NCBI RefSeq assembly: GCF_947499215.1
Contig: NZ_CANMNI010000003.1
Span: 558,001 to 622,000, forward strand
Origin: an uncultured Pontibacter sp.
GTDB taxonomy: Bacteria; Bacteroidota; Bacteroidia; Cytophagales; Hymenobacteraceae
DNA length: 64,000 nt
Direction of reading: 5' to 3'
Part shown: positions 56,238-64,000 of the stretch, one piece after another
Layout: every line of letters starts with the position of its first letter
Position numbering within the stretch: position 1 is the first letter of the stretch
Position numbers and translations under genes: made by a program
Notes under the pieces: generated by a model
What the model saw: only the letters and a program-made list of their open reading frames with translations
What the model was told of the DNA's origin: nothing
Database searches by the model: none

Positions 56238-56799
56238 GCATTCTCTCTGGGTTGTCGATTACGAAGCTCTTCCAAGATTTGCCGCCCTGTTTGGCATTGT
56301 TGCCCTTCTGGTAGTGGTGGCAGAGGGCGACGGACAGCGCGTCGGTGGCATCGAACATTTTCGGGTCGGGCTGGATTTTGAGAATCTGCACCAGCATGCT
56401 GGCCACCTGCTCTTTGGAGGCGTTACCGTTTCCGGTTACCGACTGCTTTACTTTTTTGGGGGCGTACTCCACGTAGGGGATGTCGCGGGAGAGGGCGGCG
56501 GCTATGGCAACTCCCTGTGCGCGACCCAGTTTGAGCATACTTTGCACGTTCACGCCAAAGAAAGGCGACTCGATGGCCAGTTCGTCGGGCAGGTATTCGT
56601 CGATGAGCTGTATCATGCGGTCAAAAATTTTCTTTAACTTGATGGCGTGGTTGCTGTAGCTTTTCAGGTGAATAACGCCATACTGCACTACCTTTACCTT
56701 GGAGCCTGTCACTTCGATCAGGCCATAGCCCATCACTTGTGTACCCGGGTCAATACCAAGAATCAGTTTATTAGGAGGAAGTGCGGAAGAGTAAACCAT
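56233..56799 (-). CDS. ruvC: Holliday junction resolvase RuvC
   Basis: 188 residues. Acidic catalytic residues are visible in [23 protein letters not shown] and [13 protein letters not shown]. Cuts Holliday junctions in recombination; ruvA and ruvB are not in the window. Divergent from the YbhN-like gene with 25 bp between starts. The stop codon lies in repeat element F. Confidence 0.94.
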   Translation of the reverse strand: MVYSSALPPNKLILGIDPGTQVMGYGLIEVTGSKVKVVQYGVIHLKSYSNHAIKLKKIFDRMIQLIDEYLPDELAIESPFFGVNVQSMLKLGRAQGVAIAAALSRDIPYVEYAPKKVKQSVTGNGNASKEQVASMLVQILKIQPDPKMFDATDALSVALCHHYQKGNNAKQGGKSWKSFVIDNPERML

Positions 56800-56824
56800 A
56801 AGAGGCGCAATTTAAGACAATATC

Positions 56825-57814
56825 TTGAACATTACCCGCAACAGAAGGTTCCTTTTAGTCGTCGGCAAAATTGTCGTGGTGCTACTCACGCTGTACTTTC
56901 TGTACCTAGCCATTTTCACGGCACCCGACACCTTGCTTACATGGCAGGGTATACTGCAATCGGCCCGCCAAAGCGATTATACCTTTCTGCTGATCTTGAG
57001 CGCCCTGCTTATACCTGCCAACTGGGGACTGGAAGCTTGGAAATGGAAAATACTGGGACAGAAGCTGGAGCCTATTTCCTACCTGCGAGCTTTCCGAGCC
57101 GTAATGGTAGGGCTCACGCTCGGCTTTATCACCCCCAACCGACTGGGCGACTACGCGGGCCGTGTGCTGGAGCTCAAAAGCAAAGAACGGCTGGAGGCGA
57201 TCGGGGCGGTCTTCATAGGAAGATTCTGTCAGCTGGTAGCCACCGTGCTGGTTGGTTCGCTAGGTCTGATCTACTTTGCGCTTCTGATTTATTGGCGGGA
57301 GTATCCGGGTATCTGCCTAAGCATTTTCTTTTTGCTGCTGGTACTCAATGCGGCTCTGCTCTTGCTGCTTTTCAACGCGCGCGCCATGGTGGCGATGGTA
57401 GCTGCGGTAGGCCCGCTGCGCAAGTTGGCTAAGTATGTGGCCATCATGGGCAGCTATACCTTCAGGGAGATGAACAAGGTGCTCATGCTCTCGCTGCTGC
57501 GCTACTTTGTATTTCTGCTGCAATTTGTGCTATTGCTTGTTTTGTTTGAGGTGCGGCTGAGTCCGCTGGAGTATGTCAGCGGTGTTTCTACTGCATTCTT
57601 CCTGAAATCAGTGGTACCCTCGGTGTCACTGCTGTCGGACTTGGGGGTGCGGGAATTGTCAGCGATGTACGTGTTCGGACTGCTGGGGCAGGAGCGACTG
57701 CAGGTGCTGAGCGCCAGCCTGAGCCTTTGGTTGCTCAACATCGTGGTGCCAAGTGCCATCGGTTTGTTCTTTGTGCTGCGCCTGAAACTGAATAAAAGGG
57801 GAGGGGCCGCCTGA
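56825..57814 (+). CDS. YbhN-like membrane protein (lysylphosphatidylglycerol synthase transmembrane family)
   Basis: 329 residues from a TTG start (MNITRNRRFLLVVGKIVVVL), with about eight membrane helices. Typical pattern: PANWGLEAWKWKILG, then LGFITPNRLGDYAGRVLELK. The family covers the flippase-like half of MprF and putative lipid or glycolipid transporters; no synthase domain is fused. Stop and the next start overlap as TGATG, so it is coupled to the glycosyltransferase. A lipid-linked glycan role is an inference. Confidence 0.87.
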   Translation: MNITRNRRFLLVVGKIVVVLLTLYFLYLAIFTAPDTLLTWQGILQSARQSDYTFLLILSALLIPANWGLEAWKWKILGQKLEPISYLRAFRAVMVGLTLGFITPNRLGDYAGRVLELKSKERLEAIGAVFIGRFCQLVATVLVGSLGLIYFALLIYWREYPGICLSIFFLLLVLNAALLLLLFNARAMVAMVAAVGPLRKLAKYVAIMGSYTFREMNKVLMLSLLRYFVFLLQFVLLLVLFEVRLSPLEYVSGVSTAFFLKSVVPSVSLLSDLGVRELSAMYVFGLLGQERLQVLSASLSLWLLNIVVPSAIGLFFVLRLKLNKRGGAA

Positions 57815-58956
57815 TGTTCGGACTGCTGCTCCTGCTTTCGCTGCTCGTGTACGGCTGGATTATCATGCGCTGTTTGCTGGCTTGGAAGCGCCTGCCCGTA
57901 CCTACTATACCTACTACCAACTACACACCTGCTACAAAACTCACTGTCATTATACCTATCCGGAACGAGGTGCGTCATATACTGAATTTACTGCGCGATC
58001 TGGAAAAGCAAAACTATCCGGCGGAGCTGTTTGAGGTGCTGGTGGTAGATGATCACTCCGATGACAATACCGCCCATTTAATAGAGGAATTTATACCTGA
58101 GTCAAAGCTGAGTCTGCGCCTGATTCGACTTGCTGCGCATGGGGCTGGAACCGGCAAGAAAGCCGCTATCAAACTAGGTATAGCGCAGGCAAGCGGCGAG
58201 CTGTTGGTCTTTACTGACGGCGACTGCCGGGTGCAGCCTGATTGGCTGCGGCTGTTCGCTTATACCTATACTTCCAGACAAGCCATTTTTATTTCCGGGC
58301 CGGTGGTTTTTCACCATACCCATACCTTGCTCGAGCGCATGCAACTGGTCGAGTTCGCCTCGCTGATCGGAGTGGGAGGGGCTTCGATTGGCTTAAAGCA
58401 ACCCAATATGTGCAATGGTGCTAATCTGGCTTATACCCGGCGGGTGTTCGAAGAAGTGGGTGGTTTTGCCGGAAACGAAGGTATAGCCAGTGGCGACGAT
58501 GAGTTTCTGCTGCACAAAGTCTGTCAGCTATACCCTGATCGCATTGCTTTTCTGAAGCACGAAGGAGCCACCGTGTATACAGAAGCCCGCAAAACGGTCA
58601 GCAGCTTTATCTCGCAACGAGTGCGCTGGGCGAGTAAGTGGCGGAGTTATCAGCGTTGGCATGTGAAATTGGTGGCCCTTAGCGTGTTTGCCGTAAACCT
58701 TTTGCTCTTTCTGGCGATACCTGCCGTGCTCGCTGGCTGGCTGTCTTTGTGGACTTTTATAGTGGCCTATACTGTTAAGTTTGCGATCGACTTCCTGTTC
58801 TTAAACCGTGTACTGGCTTTTATGCGTCGGAAAAATTATCTGATTTATATGCTGCCCTTGCAGCTTGTTTACATACCTTACGTACTATATACCGCTATAC
58901 GTGGCCTATCAGGCCGCTATCAATGGAAAGGCCGAACTATCCGACACCATGACTGA
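57814..58956 (+). CDS. Membrane-linked family 2 glycosyltransferase, copy 1
   Basis: 380 residues. N-terminal membrane helix, then a GT-A domain with LTVIIPIRNEVRHI, VVDDHSDDNT and the DxD-like TDGDCRVQPDW, the acceptor-side DDEFLL and the RVRWASKW stretch; two or three C-terminal helices. Adds a sugar, probably to a lipid acceptor. Starts within the TGA of the previous gene and ends 8 bp into the next gene. Confidence 0.91.
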   Translation: MFGLLLLLSLLVYGWIIMRCLLAWKRLPVPTIPTTNYTPATKLTVIIPIRNEVRHILNLLRDLEKQNYPAELFEVLVVDDHSDDNTAHLIEEFIPESKLSLRLIRLAAHGAGTGKKAAIKLGIAQASGELLVFTDGDCRVQPDWLRLFAYTYTSRQAIFISGPVVFHHTHTLLERMQLVEFASLIGVGGASIGLKQPNMCNGANLAYTRRVFEEVGGFAGNEGIASGDDEFLLHKVCQLYPDRIAFLKHEGATVYTEARKTVSSFISQRVRWASKWRSYQRWHVKLVALSVFAVNLLLFLAIPAVLAGWLSLWTFIVAYTVKFAIDFLFLNRVLAFMRRKNYLIYMLPLQLVYIPYVLYTAIRGLSGRYQWKGRTIRHHD

Positions 58957-59206
58957 GAATGAATTTGCCATAATGGACGAGCTCTATTTCGTGACGTCCT
59001 ACCCAGACCTCAAAAGCACCAGCGCCCTCTCAGACCAAGAGCTCTGCGCCGCCCTGCGCGACCTCATTGCCAAGGGCTACATCAGGATCCTGTATCCTGA
59101 TCCTGACACAGAGTATGCGTACGACGAGACCACATTCGGGCAGCATTGTCAAGACTATTATTATCTGGCCACCAAGGCTGGGTTGGTTGTGCACAATTCC
59201 ATTTAG
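58949..59206 (+). CDS. Small protein of unknown function, 85 aa
   Basis: Starts with ATG at 58949, overlapping the glycosyltransferase end by 8 bp (MTENEFAIMDELYFVTSYPD). No signal or membrane segment. Mixed helical, with a possible winged-helix-like layout: LSDQELCAALRDLIAKGYIR, then a wing-like YPDPDTEYAYDETTFG. I do not recognise a family. Overlap with its neighbour suggests a linked role in the cluster. Confidence 0.65.
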   Translation: MTENEFAIMDELYFVTSYPDLKSTSALSDQELCAALRDLIAKGYIRILYPDPDTEYAYDETTFGQHCQDYYYLATKAGLVVHNSI

Positions 59207-59447
59207 TTATTTTCATTCAAACATTGCGCAGCCTTTTTCGCGCAATTCAAAACAAAGACATAGGCGATGTGGTTGCAAGGTTTATACTGTGACTAATACT
59301 TATTATTTCACAGGATTTTGTGGGCTAGATAAAGAATGCGGTTGATTTTTTGTAAATTTACACGGTATATGCCTGCGTGTCAGGTATAGCTGGCGCGGAG
59401 ATGCTCCCATGTGCGGGCTGTGCGCCAACCATAAACTATGAAACTGA

Positions 59448-60671
59448 ATGCCTGATATAATCGCACCGAACGTACAGCAAGAGCTAAACCTCAAAAAGCT
59501 GGAATTATCGGCCCTGTTGGAAATTACGCAGGCGATTAACGATAACTTGCCCGAAGAGGCGCTTTACAAAATATACCGCTTCACGCTGCTGGCTCAGTTG
59601 CAGATTAACCGGCTGGCCCTGTTCGTGCACGACGAGAAGTGGGACTGCAAAGTAAGTTTCGGCACCGATCTGGAAGCCGCCAAGCAACACCTGCCCGAAG
59701 CTATTCTGGAATTGAAGGAAATCACTCGCATGTCCAAGCTGAGCGTGGACAAGAAGTGGCGAAATTTCGAGATCGTGATCCCGATCCTTCACAATGGCAA
59801 AGTACTCGCTTTCGTCATGATCGGAAAGATTCAGCCTTACTATACCAATATCGAGGCGCTCAACTTCGTGCAGACGGTCAGTAACATTATGCTCGTGGCG
59901 ATCGAGAACCACCGCATGGCCCGGCAGCGACTAGCGCAGGAGTCTATTCGCAAGGAGATAGAGATTGCCCGCGAGGTGCAGTCCATGCTTTTCCCGAAGA
60001 ACCTGCCTAACGACAAAGACGTGGCCATCCATGCCAGCTACATTCCGCACTCTTCCATCGGAGGAGACTACTACGACTTTATTGAGATCGATCAGGACCA
60101 GTTCCTATTCTGCGTGGCCGACGTGTCGGGTAAGGGCGTTCCGGCTTCGCTGCTGATGTCGAACTTTCAGGCGGGGCTGCGTACCATTCTACGCCAGACA
60201 GCCGACCTAAACACCGTAGTGTCGGAGCTCAACCATTTGATCTACCGTAACGCGATCGCCGAGAAGTTCATCACGACTTTTGTAGCGATCTTTAACCGAA
60301 AGACACGCGAGTTGAGCTACGTAAACGCCGGTCACAATGCGCCGATCCTGCTCTACGAAAACAACACACACGACCTGCTCAACGACGGCTGCACCATGCT
60401 GGGCGTGTTCGATGTGCTGCCTTTTATGAACGTAGGCAAGATCCATGTGCCACACGATGCCGTACTGCTATGCTACACCGATGGCCTCACCGAAGTTTTT
60501 GACGAAGACGAGTCTGAGTTTGGCATTGAGGGCACGATCGAGTTTATGCAGAAGAACCGTTTCCTAAGTTCTAAAATGCTGCACCTGCAACTGCTCAACG
60601 CCATCAACCTTTTCAACGAGGACGCTTCTTTCGGTGACGACATCACCCTGCTGTCGTGTAGGTTTAAATAG
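59448..60671 (+). CDS. GAF-PP2C (SpoIIE-type) serine phosphatase
   Basis: 407 residues. An N-terminal GAF-like sensor (about 15-165), a short coiled coil (QESIRKEIEIAREVQSMLFP) and a C-terminal PP2C/SpoIIE phosphatase (about 190-405) with metal-binding Asp residues in GGDYYDF, DVSGKG, TDGLTEV and GDDITLL. It likely dephosphorylates an anti-sigma-factor antagonist in a partner-switch system, but none is encoded nearby. It is 240 bp after the small protein and 5 bp before the deacetylase gene, so it heads the second half of the cluster. Confidence 0.92.
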   Translation: MPDIIAPNVQQELNLKKLELSALLEITQAINDNLPEEALYKIYRFTLLAQLQINRLALFVHDEKWDCKVSFGTDLEAAKQHLPEAILELKEITRMSKLSVDKKWRNFEIVIPILHNGKVLAFVMIGKIQPYYTNIEALNFVQTVSNIMLVAIENHRMARQRLAQESIRKEIEIAREVQSMLFPKNLPNDKDVAIHASYIPHSSIGGDYYDFIEIDQDQFLFCVADVSGKGVPASLLMSNFQAGLRTILRQTADLNTVVSELNHLIYRNAIAEKFITTFVAIFNRKTRELSYVNAGHNAPILLYENNTHDLLNDGCTMLGVFDVLPFMNVGKIHVPHDAVLLCYTDGLTEVFDEDESEFGIEGTIEFMQKNRFLSSKMLHLQLLNAINLFNEDASFGDDITLLSCRFK

Positions 60672-60676
60672 TAAAA

Positions 60677-61312
60677 GTGCTCCGCCTCTACAAAACACCC
60701 GCGTTGCTTCGCAGTCTGCTGCCCGGTTATACTTGGCGGAAGGAAGAACAGGGGAAGGTGCTATACCTGACTTTTGATGATGGGCCCATACCGGAGGTCA
60801 CGCCTTGGGTGCTGGAGCAACTCGCGCAGTATAAGGCCAAAGCTACTTTCTTTGCTGTGGGCGAGAATTTGGTTAAGCACCGCGATGTGGCCGAGCAGGT
60901 AGTGGCGCAGGGGCACCGGCTGGCCAACCATACCCATAACCATTTGCGGGGCTGGGAAACATCTCTAAACAGCTACTTGGACAATGTGCAGCGCTGTCAG
61001 GATGAGTTGCAACATTTGAACCTGTCAGTAGGGCAAAATAATCTTTTCCGTCCACCATACGGGCGCATTACACTCAAGCAGGCCGCGGCGCTGAGACCAG
61101 ACTATGAACTGGTGATGTGGGATGTGCTCACCAACGATTACGACAGGAGCCTGAAACCGGAAAAGTGCCTGCGCGAGTCCATCCGTTGTACCCAAAGTGG
61201 TAGCATCATCGTATTCCACGACAGCCTAAAGGCTCAGCGAAACATGCAATACGCCCTACCCCGTTTCTTAGACCATTTTACCGCACAGGGCTATACCTTC
61301 CAGATCCTATGA
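60677..61312 (+). CDS. Polysaccharide deacetylase (NodB-type)
   Basis: 211 residues from a GTG start. NodB motif 1 is LTFDDGP with the catalytic and metal Asp residues; motif 2 is NHTHNH, and motif 3 RPPYG. The family removes N-acetyl groups from polysaccharide GlcNAc. No signal peptide is clear, so the enzyme may act on a cytosolic, lipid-linked glycan. Its stop overlaps the next start as ATGA. Confidence 0.91.
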   Translation: MLRLYKTPALLRSLLPGYTWRKEEQGKVLYLTFDDGPIPEVTPWVLEQLAQYKAKATFFAVGENLVKHRDVAEQVVAQGHRLANHTHNHLRGWETSLNSYLDNVQRCQDELQHLNLSVGQNNLFRPPYGRITLKQAAALRPDYELVMWDVLTNDYDRSLKPEKCLRESIRCTQSGSIIVFHDSLKAQRNMQYALPRFLDHFTAQGYTFQIL

Positions 61313-62400
61313 CTGTATCGGTAGCCTATTTCATACTTTACTTCCTGCTTTTTCTGGTCCTGCTGGCCCTGCTGCTCTTCAACCGAAAACGCTATCCTAT
61401 TCGGCCAACGGACACCCCCCACGTCAGCATCCTGATTGCCGCCCGAAACGAAGAGCACAATATCCTGAACTGCCTACATGCCATTGAGGGCCTAAACTAC
61501 CCTAAGGATAAGCTGGAGGTGCTCATCGGCGATGATGGCTCCACAGACAACACGCGGGCACTGGTGGAGGAGTTCATAAAAGACAAGCCCGGCTATACCT
61601 GTATCACTATCAAGGGTACAGTAGGGCGGGCCAAAGGCAAGGCCAACGTGCTGGCGCAGCTGGCTCACCGGGCTACGACTGACCTTTTCTTGTACACAGA
61701 TGCCGACATACAAGTGCCTTCAGGGTGGGTGCAGGCGATGCTGGCAGGACTGAGCGGAAAGGTGGGGGTTGTTACCGGACTGACTACCGTCGCAGGCGAG
61801 AGCCTGTTCTTCCGACTGCAAAGCATGGATTGGCTGTACTCGCTGGGGTTGATGCAGACCGTCAGTGATATAGGTCTGCCCGTGACTACCATGGGTAACA
61901 ACATGCTGCTTACCCGCGAGGCCTACCAGGCTGTAGGTGGCTATGAGAATATTAAGTTTTCCATTACGGAGGATGTGGCCATTTTCAACCAAGTTCTGAG
62001 ACGCGGGTTCGATTACCGGAACATCTATGACCGCAGCGTGCTGGCGCTGTCGGCTCCTGCGGCTACTTTCTGGCAGTTGCTTGAGCAGCGGAAGCGCTGG
62101 ATGCGCGGAGCGACGCACCTGCCCGCCTACATGTTTGCCATACTGGTGATGCACTCAGCCTACTACCCCGTGCTGCTGCCTTACTTCTGGCAGGCGTCCG
62201 TAGGTATCGCCAGTGCAATTTTTCTGGCCAAGCTGTTGCTGCAGAGTACCTACCTGCATATCTGTCTTAGGCGTCTTGGGCTGCGCATACCTTGGTGGCA
62301 ATATGTCGTTTTCGAGCTGTTCATGGTAGTGATCAGCATTATCTTTATTATCTACTTTTTTACACCCACCAAAGTAAAGTGGAAGGGAAGGAGGTATTGA
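61309..62400 (+). CDS. Membrane-linked family 2 glycosyltransferase, copy 2
   Basis: 363 residues. N-terminal helix, GT-A domain (HVSILIAARNEEHNI, GDDGSTDNT, TDADIQVPSGW, TEDVAIF, QRKRWMRGA) and two C-terminal helices. The QRKRW (QxxRW) motif is typical of processive beta-glycosyltransferases. It resembles copy 1 in layout. It overlaps the deacetylase gene by 4 bp. Substrate unknown. Confidence 0.91.
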   Translation: MTVSVAYFILYFLLFLVLLALLLFNRKRYPIRPTDTPHVSILIAARNEEHNILNCLHAIEGLNYPKDKLEVLIGDDGSTDNTRALVEEFIKDKPGYTCITIKGTVGRAKGKANVLAQLAHRATTDLFLYTDADIQVPSGWVQAMLAGLSGKVGVVTGLTTVAGESLFFRLQSMDWLYSLGLMQTVSDIGLPVTTMGNNMLLTREAYQAVGGYENIKFSITEDVAIFNQVLRRGFDYRNIYDRSVLALSAPAATFWQLLEQRKRWMRGATHLPAYMFAILVMHSAYYPVLLPYFWQASVGIASAIFLAKLLLQSTYLHICLRRLGLRIPWWQYVVFELFMVVISIIFIIYFFTPTKVKWKGRRY

Positions 62401-62615
62401 ATGAGTCTCGATTTCTAAGTCTTGGGTTGAGAAAGACCGTGAAGGGAAAGTTTGCGACCTATCCGAATCATGTACAAAACAATCAACAATCAACCAGTAA
62501 AGCAACCCGCCCTCTTAGCTCGTAGACCTTTCAAACCTTCTAACTTCTTCTCCTTGCACCCTTAGCCAATAGTTTGGACATTTGCGGGGAGATAAACAGA
62601 TTGAAACCGACACTC

Positions 62616-63383
62616 ATGATTTTAGTTGATTCGCACGCACACATATACACAGAGCAGTTTAAGCAGGACCGCGACGAGGCCCTAGCCCGCGCCAAGGGCG
62701 AGGGAGTAGAGAAAATCTACATGCCCAACATTGACCACACCTCTATCGATGTGATGCTAGAGACAGAAGTGAAGCACCCGGAGCAGTGTATTGCGATGAT
62801 GGGCCTGCATCCGACTTCTGTGGACAAAGACTTCGAGAAGGAGTTATACCTCGTGGAGGAATGGCTGGGCAAGCGCAAATTTGCGGCAGTGGGGGAGTGT
62901 GGCATCGATCTGTACTGGGATAAGACCTTTCTGCCACAGCAGCAAGAAGCCTTGAAGGTACAGGTGGAACTGGCTAAGAAACATCAACTGCCCATCGTGC
63001 TCCATACCCGCGACTCTTTTGAGGAGACCTACGAGATAGTGGCGGCCGCGCAGGATGGCAGTCTGAAAGGTATATTCCATTGCTTTTCGGGTACGGTGGA
63101 GCAGGCTGAGAAAGTGAAAAAACTGGGCTTTCTGATGGGTATAGGCGGGGTGGCCACGTTTAAGAACGGCGGTCTGGACAAAGTGCTGCCGCATGTGGCG
63201 TTGGAGGACTTGGTGCTCGAAACCGACTGTCCGTACCTAGCGCCTGTGCCGCACCGGGGCAAGCGCAATGAGCCGGTATACCTGCCGCTGGTAGCCCGTC
63301 GTGTGGCCGAGTTAATGAATAAACCTGTAGAGGAAGTGGCGGAAGCGACTACTCGCAACGCCTATAATCTGTTTGCCCTATAA
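62616..63383 (+). CDS. TatD-family metal-dependent DNase
   Basis: 255 residues from the ATG at 62616; an in-frame TTG at 62574 adds 14 non-conserved codons. The metal residues are seen in LVDSHAHIY, AVGECGIDLYWD, VLHTRDSF, FHCFSG and ETDCPYLAP. TatD proteins are 3'-5' exonucleases for DNA repair or quality control. The asparaginase gene starts 4 bp after its stop. Confidence 0.94.
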   Translation: MILVDSHAHIYTEQFKQDRDEALARAKGEGVEKIYMPNIDHTSIDVMLETEVKHPEQCIAMMGLHPTSVDKDFEKELYLVEEWLGKRKFAAVGECGIDLYWDKTFLPQQQEALKVQVELAKKHQLPIVLHTRDSFEETYEIVAAAQDGSLKGIFHCFSGTVEQAEKVKKLGFLMGIGGVATFKNGGLDKVLPHVALEDLVLETDCPYLAPVPHRGKRNEPVYLPLVARRVAELMNKPVEEVAEATTRNAYNLFAL

Positions 63384-63387
63384 GTCT

Positions 63388-64000
63388 ATGGCTGTAGTTA
63401 AAATAAACATCGACACCGCCGCTCCCGCGCATCCGGAAGCCTCCATTCTCATCATTTACACCGGCGGGACGGTGGGTATGGTGTATGATGAAAGGCATCA
63501 CCTGATACCTTTCAATTTCACGCAGATACTGGAGAAGGTGCCGGAGTTGAGCAATTTTAAATACATGCTCACGGTGCTCAGCATAGAACCGGCCATTGAC
63601 TCGTCGAACGTATCGCTGGGCGACTGGCTGATGCTGGCCAACCTGATACGCGACAACTATGCCGACTACGATGGCTTTGTGGTGTTGCACGGTACCGATA
63701 CGATGGCCTACAGTGCCTCGGCGCTAAGCTACTTGTTGGAGAACCTTGAGAAGCCCGTGATCTTTACGGGTGCCCAAGTGCCTATCGGCAGAACGCGAAC
63801 CGATGCCCGCGCCAACCTTATTTCGGCTCTGCAGATAGCGGCCACCAAGGTCAACGGTAAAAGCGTGGTGCCAGAGGTATGCATTTATTTTCATAACCTG
63901 CTCATACGCGGCAACAGAGCCAAAAAAGTGGAAAGCAGGCACTTCAATGCCTTTAAGTCAGAGAACTACCCGCTGCTAGCCAAAGCCGGCATCAGCATAG
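63388..64000 (+). CDS. ansA: Type I L-asparaginase, 5' part
   Basis: The gene runs off the right edge after 204 codons, starting at the ATG at 63388 (MAVVKINIDTAAPAHPEASI). Two catalytic threonine motifs are present: IYTGGTVGMVY (first Thr) and VLHGTDTMAYSASAL (second Thr and Asp). Hydrolyses asparagine to aspartate and ammonia. The lack of a signal peptide suggests the cytosolic type I. Only 4 bp separate it from tatD, so they are probably co-transcribed. Confidence 0.93.
   Translation, partial: MAVVKINIDTAAPAHPEASILIIYTGGTVGMVYDERHHLIPFNFTQILEKVPELSNFKYMLTVLSIEPAIDSSNVSLGDWLMLANLIRDNYADYDGFVVLHGTDTMAYSASALSYLLENLEKPVIFTGAQVPIGRTRTDARANLISALQIAATKVNGKSVVPEVCIYFHNLLIRGNRAKKVESRHFNAFKSENYPLLAKAGISI

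Overview
The window looks like a chromosomal segment of a Bacteroidota member, most likely order Cytophagales and perhaps near Pontibacter/Hymenobacteraceae (an inference from gene content). It is roughly 50% GC. Supporting signs are: promoters of the Bacteroidetes type (TTG, 19-20 bp, TAnnTTTG) before tRNA-Glu, gapA, efp and rsmA; families largely restricted to this phylum (DUF4290 next to murA, DUF2400/TIGR02757, DUF3109, DUF6340); lipoproteins with charged residues just after the lipobox Cys; and frequent TTG starts. There are no rRNA genes, CRISPR arrays, prophage or insertion sequences.

Layout. 1-3.1 kb: end of a polyprenyl-phosphate sugar-phosphate transferase, then fcl, gmd and a mannose-6-phosphate-isomerase-type cupin (GDP-fucose supply for surface glycans). 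3.2-13.4 kb: SulP transporter with a carbonic-anhydrase-like tail, katG, sulfide:quinone reductase, tRNA-Glu, gapA and a double UspA protein. 13.4-23.7 kb: lipid-kinase-family protein, SUI1 factor, kdsB, small lipoproteins, NfeD-type membrane protease, LysM protein, DUF2400, serine hydrolase, outer-membrane protein and YhcH. 23.9-32.6 kb: mutS2, three paralogous lipoproteins, murB, an RlmL-like methyltransferase, murA and DUF4290. 32.8-41.3 kb: PcrA/UvrD helicase, a Sel1-ankyrin protein, DUF3109, a lipoprotein and the efp-accB-accC operon. 41.5-48.9 kb: a possible structured RNA, a PAS-only sensor with a CZB-like partner, the yceD-rpmF-plsX-fabH cluster, pdxA and pepA. 48.8-56.8 kb: rsmA-mgtE-dehydrogenase, a terminated leader RNA before greA-HIT, mlaEFD and ruvC. 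56.8-64 kb: a glycan/glycolipid-type cluster (YbhN-like protein, two GT2 enzymes, NodB deacetylase, PP2C phosphatase), tatD and the start of an asparaginase gene.

Most genes are housekeeping. They meet in envelope building: fucose, KDO, peptidoglycan (murA, murB), fatty acid and phospholipid synthesis (acc, plsX, fabH), lipid transport (Mla) and glycosyl transfer. Convergent gene pairs are separated by unusually long, perfect hairpin terminators.

The least explained signals lie in the DNA itself. The heptamer AGGTATA/TATACCT occurs about 75 times by eye, against about 8 expected. CCWGG is nearly absent (about 8 seen, about 125 expected) while CCTAG/CTAGG is common. Several gene junctions carry low-complexity stuttering arms in inverted orientation around a small hairpin; the sequence differs from place to place but the architecture recurs. 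Other points of interest are a SulP-fused carbonic anhydrase domain lacking all three zinc ligands, a MurA with Asp in place of the catalytic Cys, and the terminated leader RNA ahead of greA.
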